This document shows, in pieces, positions 26,081 through 34,109 of a DNA stretch of 41,375 nucleotides. The stretch is taken from positions 1-41,375 of the forward strand of contig CALGOH010000119.1 in NCBI GenBank assembly GCA_937957985.1. The letters are read 5' to 3'. The stretch is from an uncultured Verrucomicrobiae bacterium (lineage in GTDB: Bacteria > Verrucomicrobiota > Verrucomicrobiia > Verrucomicrobiales > Akkermansiaceae). Both the position numbers and the translations under genes were made by a program. The notes beneath the pieces are model-generated. The model was not told the DNA's origin. It did not search any database and worked only from the letters and a program-made list of their open reading frames with translations. The number at the start of each line of letters is the position of its first letter. The first letter of the stretch is position 1.

Positions 26081-26650
26081 TCACCCCTCGACCGATTCGT
26101 AGAGCTCGGCCAGCGGCAGTTCGGCTTCGATCTCCGCCAACGGGATGACCGCGTCGAGGCCGGAGTGAATTTCCGGGGCGAAGCCACCCTCGTCACGACG
26201 ACGGTGGAGGGTCACGCGCGGGGTTTCGGGTTCGACGAAAAGCAGCACCTTGAGCGAGGGCAGGGCGAGATAAGCCTCGCGCTTCTCCTCGAGGTCGGTG
26301 CGGCGGGTCGAGTCGCTGAGGACCTCGATGATGACCACCGGGCTTTCCTGAAAATGATCGCCCGCCGGATTCGAGCGGCAGACGACCATCGCGTCGGGAT
26401 AGTAGAAGCGGGTGTGGTCGGGAAAGTCGATCCGCACCTTGGTGTCGCTGTTGAAGGGTCGGCAGGGTTTGCCGCGGAGCTGCGATCCGAGCGAGACCAT
26501 CGCATTCACCGCGATCGCGTTGTGGCGGTTGGTGGCGCCGGCCATGGCATGGACGGTGCCGCCGACGTATTCGTGTTTCACCTCCGCGAGTTCCTCGCCG
26601 GCGAGGTATTCGGCGATGGAGATGAAGTCCGGCTTCTCCAGGGCGGTCAT
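26081..26650 (-). CDS. Uma2-family (DUF820) endonuclease-fold protein
   Basis: A 189-residue protein with the restriction-endonuclease-like fold of the Uma2 family. The core runs PDAMVV (Asp86), VVIIEVLSDST (Glu109) and EEKREAY (Lys123), plus the N-terminal HEYVGGTVHAMAG. These residues could form a PD-(D/E)xK site. Uma2 proteins are very abundant in cyanobacteria and planctomycetes and their role is not established; a DNA target is assumed from the fold. It is a lone gene, convergent with dgt. Confidence 0.87.
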   Translation of the reverse strand: MTALEKPDFISIAEYLAGEELAEVKHEYVGGTVHAMAGATNRHNAIAVNAMVSLGSQLRGKPCRPFNSDTKVRIDFPDHTRFYYPDAMVVCRSNPAGDHFQESPVVIIEVLSDSTRRTDLEEKREAYLALPSLKVLLFVEPETPRVTLHRRRDEGGFAPEIHSGLDAVIPLAEIEAELPLAELYESVEG

Positions 26651-26808
26651 GCGGAAGCTTTAGCAGATGTCCACCGGGCTGGCAATGTGGAGAGGGGATG
26701 CGGCAAAGCCGGCGCGGGTGGATGGGATTCGTGGTGGCCATCCGCTGCGGATCAAGCAATGTCGGGTTGACCGCAAGGCGGGAAACATATTCACTTGAAC
26801 AGTGATTC
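26651..26808. promoter_or_regulatory. Divergent intergenic region with possible recQ promoter
   Basis: 158 bases between uma2 (minus) and recQ (plus). TTGACC lies near 26767-26772, with TATTCA 15 bases or TTCACT 17 bases further on and the recQ ATG about 20 bases later. The -35 is good and the -10 uncertain. Confidence 0.4.
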
Positions 26809-28926
26809 ATGTCCGGGATTTCCGAGAAAACACTGACCCAGCAACCGCTTGAGGCGCTCAAGCGGCACTTCGGGCATTCCGGGTTTCTCGATGGCCAGGA
26901 GCGGGTCGTTTCCGAGATCGTGTCGGGACGCGACGGCCTGGTGGTGATGCCCACCGGTGGCGGCAAGTCGCTCTGCTACCAGCTCCCGGCGCTGTGTTTC
27001 GAGGGCGTGACACTGGTGGTGTCGCCGCTGATCGCGCTGATGAAGGACCAGGTGGACGCGCTGGTGGCGAAGGGGATCGCGGCGACGCTGATCAATTCGT
27101 CGGTGCCGTGGGACGAGCAGCGCCGGCGGCTCGACGGGATGCGCGGTGGGGAATTCAAGCTGGTCTACATCGCCCCGGAGCGCTTCCGCGCCGAGTCGTT
27201 CGTGCGCGCGCTCGACGGAGTGGAGGTCTCGCTTTTCGCGGTCGATGAGGCGCACTGCCTGAGCCAGTGGGGTCACGACTTCCGTCCCGACTACATGCGG
27301 CTCGGGCGGGCGCTGGAGAAGATCGGCCGTCCGCAGTGCGTGGCGCTCACCGCGACGGCGACGCCGATGGTGCGCGAGGACATCCTCAAGGTGCTGGGCC
27401 TGCGCGAGCCCTTCGAGGTGGTGAGCGGCTTCTCGCGTCCGAACCTTTCCCTGACGATCACGGCGGTGGACAAGAAGGCGCAGAAGCTGGCGCGGCTGCG
27501 CGAGGTGGTGACGGCGAACAGGACCGGGATCGTGTACTGCGCGACGCGCAAGCGGGTCGAGGAGGTCGGTGAGACGCTGGCTTCGTGGGGCGTGAAGACG
27601 ATCGCCTACCACGGCGGGATGAGTGACTCGGAGCGCGAACAGGCGCAGGAGGTGTTCCTGAAGAGACAGGCCGACGTGGCGGTGGCGACGAACGCCTTCG
27701 GCATGGGGATCGACCGCGCGGACGTGCGGTTCGTGATCCACTACGAGGTGCCCGGCAGCATCGAGGCCTACTACCAGGAGGCCGGTCGCGCCGGTCGCGA
27801 CGGCGAGGCGGCGGTGTGTGAGCTGCTCTTCAACTACGCCGACACCCGTACCCAGGAATTCTTCATCGAGGGCGCGAACCCGGGTGCGCAGGCGATCCGC
27901 GACGTGTACCGCTACCTGCTCGACGAGGCCGACGGCGACCACGAGGTCCACCGCAGCATCGAGGACATCACCGACGGAGCCGGGCTGAAGAACAGCATGG
28001 CGGTGAGCAGTGCGCTGGCGACGCTGGCCCGGGCGCGCTACATCGAGCGCTTCGACATTCCGGGGAAACGGATGCGCGGCACGCGGATCAAGCGGCCCGA
28101 CGTCTTTCCCGAGTCGCTCGATCTGGACGAGCAGGCGCTCGAGGAGAAGGAGCGGCGCGATCGCGAGAAGCTCAAGGCGATGGTCGAGATGTGCTACGCC
28201 CGTGCCTGCCGCCAGCAGTGGATCCTCGAGTATTTCGGGGAGGAGGACGCCGACACCTGCGGTACCTGCGACGTGTGTCGCGACGACGGTGGCGACGAGC
28301 GCGAGCCGACCGAGGAGGAACAGTTGATCGTGCGCAAGGCGCTGAGCGGGGTGGCGCGGATGTCACGTCGGGCGTCGGCCGGCTGGGAGGGGCGCTACGG
28401 CCGTGGCAAGATCGTGCTGATGCTCACCGGTAGCCGCTCGCAGGAGGTGGCGGCGGCCGGGCTCGATCAGCTTTCGACCTACGGACTCCTCAAGGAATTG
28501 GGGACTGGCTACGTGAACAGCCTGTTCCGGGCGATGACCGATGCCGGCCTGTTGCGGGTCGAGACCGGCGAGTATCCGCTGCTGACCCTGAGCGACCGCG
28601 GCGAGCGGGTGATGAAGGGGAGCAGGAGCTACCGGCTGGCCTGGCCGCCGCGCGGAAGGGGCGGCGAGAGCGAGGTGGAGCTGGAGGACAAGGGATTCGA
28701 TCCCGGGCTGTATGCCGCCCTGCGCGACCTGCGGATGAAACTCTCCAAGGCGCAGAACGTGCCGCCCTACGTGATCTTCGGAAACCGCACGCTCGAGGCG
28801 CTGGCGCGGTATCAACCGAAGAACCTGGACGAGGGCCTGGCCGTTCCGGGCGTCGGCGAGGTGAAGGCCCAGCGGTATCTGCGGGGATTTCTCGACGTGA
28901 TCCGCGATTGGCAGGCAACGAGGTAG
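26809..28926 (+). CDS. recQ: ATP-dependent DNA helicase RecQ
   Basis: A 3-prime to 5-prime superfamily 2 DNA helicase for recombination and fork repair. Of 705 residues, MPTGGGKS (47-54) is Walker A and DEAH (146-149) the motif II; SQWGHDFRPDY follows as the aromatic-rich loop. The second RecA lobe contains GMGIDRADVRFV and YYQEAGRAGRDG. A zinc cluster (CYARACRQQWILEYFG then CGTCDVC), a winged-helix RQC region and a C-terminal HRDC domain (about 630-705) complete a full-length RecQ. All motifs look intact. Confidence 0.96.
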   Translation: MSGISEKTLTQQPLEALKRHFGHSGFLDGQERVVSEIVSGRDGLVVMPTGGGKSLCYQLPALCFEGVTLVVSPLIALMKDQVDALVAKGIAATLINSSVPWDEQRRRLDGMRGGEFKLVYIAPERFRAESFVRALDGVEVSLFAVDEAHCLSQWGHDFRPDYMRLGRALEKIGRPQCVALTATATPMVREDILKVLGLREPFEVVSGFSRPNLSLTITAVDKKAQKLARLREVVTANRTGIVYCATRKRVEEVGETLASWGVKTIAYHGGMSDSEREQAQEVFLKRQADVAVATNAFGMGIDRADVRFVIHYEVPGSIEAYYQEAGRAGRDGEAAVCELLFNYADTRTQEFFIEGANPGAQAIRDVYRYLLDEADGDHEVHRSIEDITDGAGLKNSMAVSSALATLARARYIERFDIPGKRMRGTRIKRPDVFPESLDLDEQALEEKERRDREKLKAMVEMCYARACRQQWILEYFGEEDADTCGTCDVCRDDGGDEREPTEEEQLIVRKALSGVARMSRRASAGWEGRYGRGKIVLMLTGSRSQEVAAAGLDQLSTYGLLKELGTGYVNSLFRAMTDAGLLRVETGEYPLLTLSDRGERVMKGSRSYRLAWPPRGRGGESEVELEDKGFDPGLYAALRDLRMKLSKAQNVPPYVIFGNRTLEALARYQPKNLDEGLAVPGVGEVKAQRYLRGFLDVIRDWQATR

Positions 28927-29292
28927 GAGGCGGCGCGCCCCGCGCCGCAATCTTTCAGGGTGATCAAGCGGGGGAGGGGCAGCATGCTTGATGGAGAGGA
29001 TGCAAAGGATGAATTTCGGAGATGGGAGCCTGGCCGGTCCTCAGCGCTCCCGATGCAGACACCGCATACAAGGAAAGATCCTCTTCATCCTGCCCATCAG
29101 GTTCATCGAGCCACCTGATTTCCAGCACTCCGCTTCATTCTCTCCCCAGCTTGATCGCCGCAATCTTTCAGGCCGGCGTCTTCCTTGCATTGCGAACCTT
29201 TTGATGATCGCGCCGCGAGGATTGTGGCGCGGGGGCGCGCCTCCAAAGCACGCCACTTGACCCCCGCCGCATCCCTACGCAGGCTCCCGGCC
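28927..29292. other. 366-base non-coding stretch with nested repeats
   Basis: No convincing gene. Just after recQ a hairpin GCGGCGCG-CCC-CGCGCCGC (28930-28948) with a partial T tract may end recQ transcripts. GCCGCAATCTTTCAGG occurs at 28944-28959 and again at 29157-29172. Between them GATCAAGCGGGGGA (28962-28975) and TCCCCAGCTTGATC (29143-29156) are near-perfect inverted repeats. A further hairpin, GGCGCG-GGGG-CGCGCC, is at 29226-29241. The layout resembles a decayed small mobile element. A promoter for the phosphatase gene must lie near the right end but no clear boxes stand out. Confidence 0.6.
28930..28955 (+). terminator. Possible recQ terminator
   Basis: Perfect 8-base GC stem with a CCC loop four bases past the recQ stop, followed by AATCTTT. 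The T tract is interrupted, so termination may be partial. Confidence 0.5.
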
Positions 29293-29769
29293 ATGGCGGC
29301 AAAGAAATCGGTGCTCTTCGTCTGCACGGGAAACACGTGCCGCAGTCCGATGGCGGAAGGTCTGTTCCGTGCGGCGGTGGGGAACCGTGACGATTTCGAA
29401 GTGGGGTCCGCAGGAGTCTCCGCCGCTCCCGGTGGAGCAATCAGTCCGGAGACGGACGCGATCCTGCGGAGCCGTGACGCGGCGGTTGAGGGTTTCTCAA
29501 GCCGGCCCGTCACCGGGGATCTGATCGAACAGGCGACCCATGTCTTCGCGATGACGCACCAGCACCTGGCGTCGCTGCATCGGATGTTCCCGGAGTATGA
29601 GGGGAAGTTCTACCTGGCCTGCGAGTTCGTCGATCTGCCGGGAAAGGGCGTCGGCTGCGACGTGCCGGATCCGATCGGCTGCGGTCCGGACGCGTATCGC
29701 GAGGTGGCGGAGACGCTCGACCTGGCGATTCCCACGCTGATCGCGTTCATCGATCAGACCGCGAAGTGA
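29293..29769 (+). CDS. Low molecular weight protein-tyrosine-phosphatase family protein
   Basis: A 158-residue cytosolic phosphatase of the LMW-PTP/ArsC-like fold. The P-loop is CTGNTCRS (Cys11 to Ser18, Cys11 the nucleophile, Arg17 binding phosphate) and the general-acid Asp lies in VPDPIGCG. Relatives dephosphorylate tyrosine kinases of exopolysaccharide synthesis or protein-arginine phosphate. No polysaccharide genes are adjacent, so the target is open. I start at MAAKKSVLFVC; the open frame upstream lies in the repeat region. Its stop is 64 bases before the fusion gene. Confidence 0.88.
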   Translation: MAAKKSVLFVCTGNTCRSPMAEGLFRAAVGNRDDFEVGSAGVSAAPGGAISPETDAILRSRDAAVEGFSSRPVTGDLIEQATHVFAMTHQHLASLHRMFPEYEGKFYLACEFVDLPGKGVGCDVPDPIGCGPDAYREVAETLDLAIPTLIAFIDQTAK

Positions 29770-29833
29770 GTCGGGGGTTGCATTTCCGGGGGTCGCGGGT
29801 CATTTCCCTGCGGCGGCCAAGCCCCACCCATTC

Positions 29834-31507
29834 ATGAGCGAGAAGACCCTGCGAATTGCGATCGGCGCCGATCACGGCGGAGTGGAACTGAAGGATGCCA
29901 TCGTGGCCCACCTCAAGGCCGCAGGCCACGATTTGACGGACTTCGGCACGCACGGGAAGGACTCCGTCGATTACCCCGACTACGCCGATCTGGTCGGTCG
30001 CAACGTCGGCGACGGCACCCACGATTTCGGCATTCTCTGCTGCACCTCGGGCGTCGGTGTCTGCATGGCGGTGAACCGCCACGAGCACGTCCGCGGCGCC
30101 AACGTGCGCACCGTCGAGGAGACGGTGATCACCCGCCAGCACAACGACGCCAACGTGCTGTGCCTGGGCGGCAAGACGGTCGATGAAAAAACGGGCCTGG
30201 AAATGGTCGATGCCTTCCTTGCCACGGATTTCGAGGGTGGACGTCATGAGCGCCGGGTGTGCAAGGCATCCGGCTCGCGCATCAAGGTCACGGATCCCGA
30301 TGTTTACGCCGCGATCGTCGATGAGGAGAAGCGGCAGCGTTTCAACATCGAGCTGATCGCCTCGGAGAACTTCGCCTCGCCGGCGGTGATGGAGGCGCAG
30401 GGTTCGGTGCTGACGAACAAGTATGCCGAGGGCTATCCCGGTCGCCGCTGGTATGGCGGCTGCGAGAACGTGGATGTCGTCGAGACCCTGGCGATCGAGC
30501 GGGCCAAGGAGCTTTTCGGCGCCGAGCACGCGAACGTGCAGCCGCACTCCGGATCGCAGGCGAACACGGCGGTGTATTTCTCCGTGCTCAAGCCGGGGGA
30601 CAGGATCCTGACGATGGACCTCGCCCACGGCGGGCACCTGACCCACGGCCACAAGGCGAACTTTTCCGGCAAGTTCTATGAGGTCACCCACTACGGCGTG
30701 AGCAAGGAGGACGAGCGAATCGACTACGACCACCTCGCCGAGCTGGCTCGCGAGACGAAGCCGGCGCTCATCACCTGCGGCGCGAGCGCTTACTCGCGCG
30801 TGATCGACTTCGAGCGGATGGCGGTGATCGCCCGCGAAGTCGGGGCCTACCTGTTCGTCGACATGGCGCACATCGCCGGCCTGGTGGCGGCGGGCGTCCA
30901 TCCGAGCCCGGTGCCGCACGCGGATTTCGTCACCTCGACCACCCACAAGTCGCTACGCGGCCCCCGCGGCGGCATCATCCTGTGCAAGGAGGAGTTCGCG
31001 AAGAAGATCGACTCGCAGGTCTTCCCCGGCATCCAGGGCGGGCCGCTGATGCACGTGATCGCCGCCAAGGCGGTGTGCTTCGGCGAGGCGCTCAAGCCCG
31101 GGTTCAAGACCTATCAGGAGCAGGTGGTGGCGAACTCGCGGGCCATGGCCGCGCGGCTGACCGGGCACGGCTACCGGATCGTCTCGGGCGGCAGCGACAA
31201 CCACGTGATGATGGTCGACCTGCGCTGCAAGGAACTCAACGGCGCCGAGGCGTCGGAGGCGCTCGACGAGGCGGGGATCACCGTCAACAAGAACGCGATC
31301 CCCTTCGACACCGGCACCCCGATGAAGCCCAGCGGCATTCGCATCGGCACGCCGGCGGTGACGACCCGCGGGATGAAGGAGAAGGACATCGAACAGGTCG
31401 CCGACTTCATCGCCGAAGGCCTGTCGAACGTCGGCAACGAGGAAGCGCTCCACGCCCTGCGCGACCGCGTGCACGATTTCATGCGGGCGTTTCCGATGCC
31501 GTGGTGA
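29834..31507 (+). CDS. Fusion of ribose-5-phosphate isomerase B and serine hydroxymethyltransferase
   Basis: A 557-residue bifunctional protein. Residues 1-148 are a full RpiB: GADHGG (11-16), the active Cys70 region CCTSGVG and RQHND with His103, ending EGGRHERRV. From about 150 to the end is a full SHMT of some 408 residues, with NKYAEGYPGRRWYGG, the PLP lysine Lys372 in TTHKSLRGPRGG and the C-terminal tetrahydrofolate-binding region. The domains join without a stop, frameshift or linker. RpiB interconverts ribulose- and ribose-5-phosphate; SHMT makes glycine and methylene-THF; both feed purine synthesis. The frame is continuous from one ATG, so the fusion looks real. Confidence 0.93.
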   Translation: MSEKTLRIAIGADHGGVELKDAIVAHLKAAGHDLTDFGTHGKDSVDYPDYADLVGRNVGDGTHDFGILCCTSGVGVCMAVNRHEHVRGANVRTVEETVITRQHNDANVLCLGGKTVDEKTGLEMVDAFLATDFEGGRHERRVCKASGSRIKVTDPDVYAAIVDEEKRQRFNIELIASENFASPAVMEAQGSVLTNKYAEGYPGRRWYGGCENVDVVETLAIERAKELFGAEHANVQPHSGSQANTAVYFSVLKPGDRILTMDLAHGGHLTHGHKANFSGKFYEVTHYGVSKEDERIDYDHLAELARETKPALITCGASAYSRVIDFERMAVIAREVGAYLFVDMAHIAGLVAAGVHPSPVPHADFVTSTTHKSLRGPRGGIILCKEEFAKKIDSQVFPGIQGGPLMHVIAAKAVCFGEALKPGFKTYQEQVVANSRAMAARLTGHGYRIVSGGSDNHVMMVDLRCKELNGAEASEALDEAGITVNKNAIPFDTGTPMKPSGIRIGTPAVTTRGMKEKDIEQVADFIAEGLSNVGNEEALHALRDRVHDFMRAFPMPW

Positions 31508-31516
31508 GCACTCCGA

Positions 31517-33751
31517 TCAGAACATCCCGTTCAGCTTGCGGCCGGTCCAGAAGATGGCGAGGAGAAGGACGACGAGGGCGACGGTGAGCCACTGGGACCA
31601 GAGGGGGATGCGGTTCTCGATGGGGCGCGGCTCGGGCAGGGCGGCGATCTCGCGGACGAGGTCGCCGAGGCTGGCCGGCTCGATCATGCGGCCGCGGGCG
31701 ATGCGCGCCATTTCCTCGAGCACGTCGGGACGAGCCGGTTGGCCGACCTTCTCGAGTTCGACCCCCTGGGCGAGCAGCTTGGTTTCGACCGCCTCGGCCT
31801 CCTCTCCCTCGATGCGGGCCGAGAGCGTCCATTCGCCCGGTTGATCGATGCGCATGCGGCCGCTGAAGGATCCCCAGGCGCTGTTGTTCTTCTCGAGCAT
31901 CACGCGGCGGGTGCTGCCGTCGGGCAGGGTGGCGTCGACCGCGACCCGCCCGTCCTCGAGCGGCGCGCCGTTGGGGTCGAAGGCGTTGGCGTTGAGCGTG
32001 ACGGTGTCTCCCGGCTCGGGTCGCTCGGGGGCGAAAAACAGGCGGATGCGCTGGCCGGCGGCCATGTTGCGCTGGTACGACATCCAGCGGGCGACCTGGC
32101 CCCAGAAGCGGTAGTGGTACTTGTCCTCGACGCCGCGGCGCCAGCGCCAGGCGGAGTCGATGCCCATGTAGAGCACCTTGCCGGTGCCGGCGGTGCTGGT
32201 GACGATGATGGGCGTCGGGCCGAAATTCGTGCGGCGGTTGGCGTGGACGGCGAGCACCTCGGCGCCGCCCTTGGCCTTGATGACGGCGGAGTGCCAGTAG
32301 AAGCCGGGCAGCGAACGCCAGACGTTGGGATTGCCCTCCTCGGTGTCGGCCAGCAGCGTGAGCAGCGACCCGCGGCCTTCGCCGGTGAGTTCCAGGGGCG
32401 AGGCCACCTGGTCGACGATGCCCTCGGGATTCTCGGGATCGAGGACGACGGGCATGAGCTCGCCGAGTTTGGTGTCGAGCAGGCTGCGCTGGTTGCCCTG
32501 CGGACCCGGAAGGAAGACGACGCCGCTGGCCTGGTTCTCGACGAGGCCGGCGATCATGTCGCACTGCTCCGGGGTGAGCTGGTCGGTGCCGACGTCGCCG
32601 AGCATGATCACGTCGTAGCGGGCGAGGTCCTGGGGCTCGGAGGGGAACTCCTGGATGTAGTCGGGGCCGTCGCCCATGCCGAGCTGCGGGTGGAAGAGCA
32701 GGCAGGAAAGCTCGACGCCCGGGTCGCGCGAGAGGGCGTTGCGCAGGTAGCGGTATTCCCAGCGGGGCCGGGTTTCGATCGCCAGCACGCGGATCGATTC
32801 GGGACGCCCGGAGAGGGTGAACTTGCGGCGGTTGTTCGCCTCGATGCGCTCGCCTTCGGCGACGGGAATGTTGAGCTCCAGCGTGGCGGATCCCTCGGCG
32901 TCGATCTGCCAGAGGATGGACTCGTAGGTTTCGGCCCCGGGCGGCAGGACGATCTCCTTGGTGCGCTCGCGGCCGTTTTCGTCCCGCAGGCGGACCACGG
33001 TGCGGACCTCGCGCTCGAGCGACGAGCGGATGGTGAAGGGGATCTGGACCTTTTCACCGACGATGCCGTAGGTCGGGGCGGTGACGGAGAGCAGGTCGAG
33101 GTCGGGCAGCCGCTTTTCGCTGCCGACGGGCACGGTGAACAGCGGGACGCCGCGCTGCAGCAGCTTCTGCGAGGCGACCACCGGCGGTTGGCCGAGGTTG
33201 TAGTCGCCGTCGGAGAAGAGCACGACGGCGCGGAGGTTGTCGCCATCGTCCAGCAGCTTGGTGATCGGCTCGGAAAGATCGGTGCCGGCGAGTTGGGACT
33301 CGTCGTCGGGCGGGATCGCGATGCGGCGCTCGAGCAGTTCATTGCGGCCGTCGCCCCGGAGGGTCGCGCGGAGTTCGTCGTCGATGACCTGGTCGATCCA
33401 CTCCGAACGGGTGACGACCGGCTGCTCCGGATCGGCGGCGACCGGCAGTTCGGCGTCGAGGGTTTCCATCGATCCCGAGGCGTCGGTGAGGATCGCGATG
33501 GCGGGCTTGCTTTCGGGGTTGATGATGGTCCGCCACTCGGGTTTCCAGAGCAGCAGGACGATCAGCAGGGCGACCAGGAAGCGCAGCAGTTCGAGCGCGC
33601 CGGTGCGTCCGCGGTGCGGACTGCGGCTCCACGTGAGCAGGCACAGCGCCCCGATCGCGACCAGCGTCACGAGGCCGATCACCAGCGTGAGCGGGGTCGG
33701 GGAGAAATGCAGGTTCTGGAAGAGTGTGAAGGACAAGAAGCTAGGCGTCAT
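31517..33751 (-). CDS. VWA-domain membrane protein with glutamine-amidotransferase-like region
   Basis: A 744-residue membrane protein, last in the MoxR operon. Two N-terminal helices (about 20-41 and 53-69) precede a von Willebrand A domain with MIDAS DASGS (90-94) and a VLFSDGDYN strand. A mid-protein class-I-amidotransferase-like region starts with VLAIETRPRWEYRYL and YDVIMLGDVG. A C-terminal helix (about 718-735) ends the protein. Such proteins are common in planctomycetes and verrucomicrobia next to MoxR and DUF58 genes and are presumed to be part of a metal-dependent chaperone or envelope assembly. The ATG lies inside the end of the upstream 118-residue gene (11-base overlap). Confidence 0.85.
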   Translation of the reverse strand: MTPSFLSFTLFQNLHFSPTPLTLVIGLVTLVAIGALCLLTWSRSPHRGRTGALELLRFLVALLIVLLLWKPEWRTIINPESKPAIAILTDASGSMETLDAELPVAADPEQPVVTRSEWIDQVIDDELRATLRGDGRNELLERRIAIPPDDESQLAGTDLSEPITKLLDDGDNLRAVVLFSDGDYNLGQPPVVASQKLLQRGVPLFTVPVGSEKRLPDLDLLSVTAPTYGIVGEKVQIPFTIRSSLEREVRTVVRLRDENGRERTKEIVLPPGAETYESILWQIDAEGSATLELNIPVAEGERIEANNRRKFTLSGRPESIRVLAIETRPRWEYRYLRNALSRDPGVELSCLLFHPQLGMGDGPDYIQEFPSEPQDLARYDVIMLGDVGTDQLTPEQCDMIAGLVENQASGVVFLPGPQGNQRSLLDTKLGELMPVVLDPENPEGIVDQVASPLELTGEGRGSLLTLLADTEEGNPNVWRSLPGFYWHSAVIKAKGGAEVLAVHANRRTNFGPTPIIVTSTAGTGKVLYMGIDSAWRWRRGVEDKYHYRFWGQVARWMSYQRNMAAGQRIRLFFAPERPEPGDTVTLNANAFDPNGAPLEDGRVAVDATLPDGSTRRVMLEKNNSAWGSFSGRMRIDQPGEWTLSARIEGEEAEAVETKLLAQGVELEKVGQPARPDVLEEMARIARGRMIEPASLGDLVREIAALPEPRPIENRIPLWSQWLTVALVVLLLAIFWTGRKLNGMF

Positions 33752-34097
33752 TGGGAGCGGGCATCCGGTTTTCGATGCGCTGGCGGCGCTTCGTGAGGAG
33801 GAACCGGACGAGCGGAAGGAGTGCAAGCCCCCAGAGCAGGGAGTTGAAGCCGGCGATGATCATGTGGTTTCCCCCATAGTTGAGGACGTTCTCATAGACG
33901 TAGGAGCCGGGCTGGGACAGAACGTCAGTGAAGCCGTTCAAGACGGACTCCCAGAGAGGGATCGGGTCGTCTTCTGTTGGGCCAAATCGGAGGGGGTTGC
34001 CGAACATGAAGATCGCGATCGCCGAGCCGAAGAGCAGGCCGAAGTGGACTCCGGCCGCGATAACGACGATCAGGGTGTTCTTCAGGAGGAGGTGCAT
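33741..34097 (-). CDS. Small two-helix membrane protein in the MoxR operon
   Basis: An unrecognised 118-residue protein with hydrophobic segments at about 7-33 and 77-100, a polar loop between them (FGPTEDDPIPLWESV) and a basic end (LLTKRRQRIEN). It overlaps the start of the VWA gene by 11 bases and begins 12 bases after the BatA-like gene, so it belongs to the operon. No catalytic residues are evident. It could be a small partner of the flanking VWA proteins. Confidence 0.7.
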   Translation of the reverse strand: MHLLLKNTLIVVIAAGVHFGLLFGSAIAIFMFGNPLRFGPTEDDPIPLWESVLNGFTDVLSQPGSYVYENVLNYGGNHMIIAGFNSLLWGLALLPLVRFLLTKRRQRIENRMPAPNDA

Positions 34098-34109
34098 GCG
34101 ATCGGGAAT

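Noticed and set aside
26780..26808. LexA-like box upstream of recQ
   Set aside because: Only four-base arms (TGAA/TTCA) are symmetric; no known SOS-box spacing fits.
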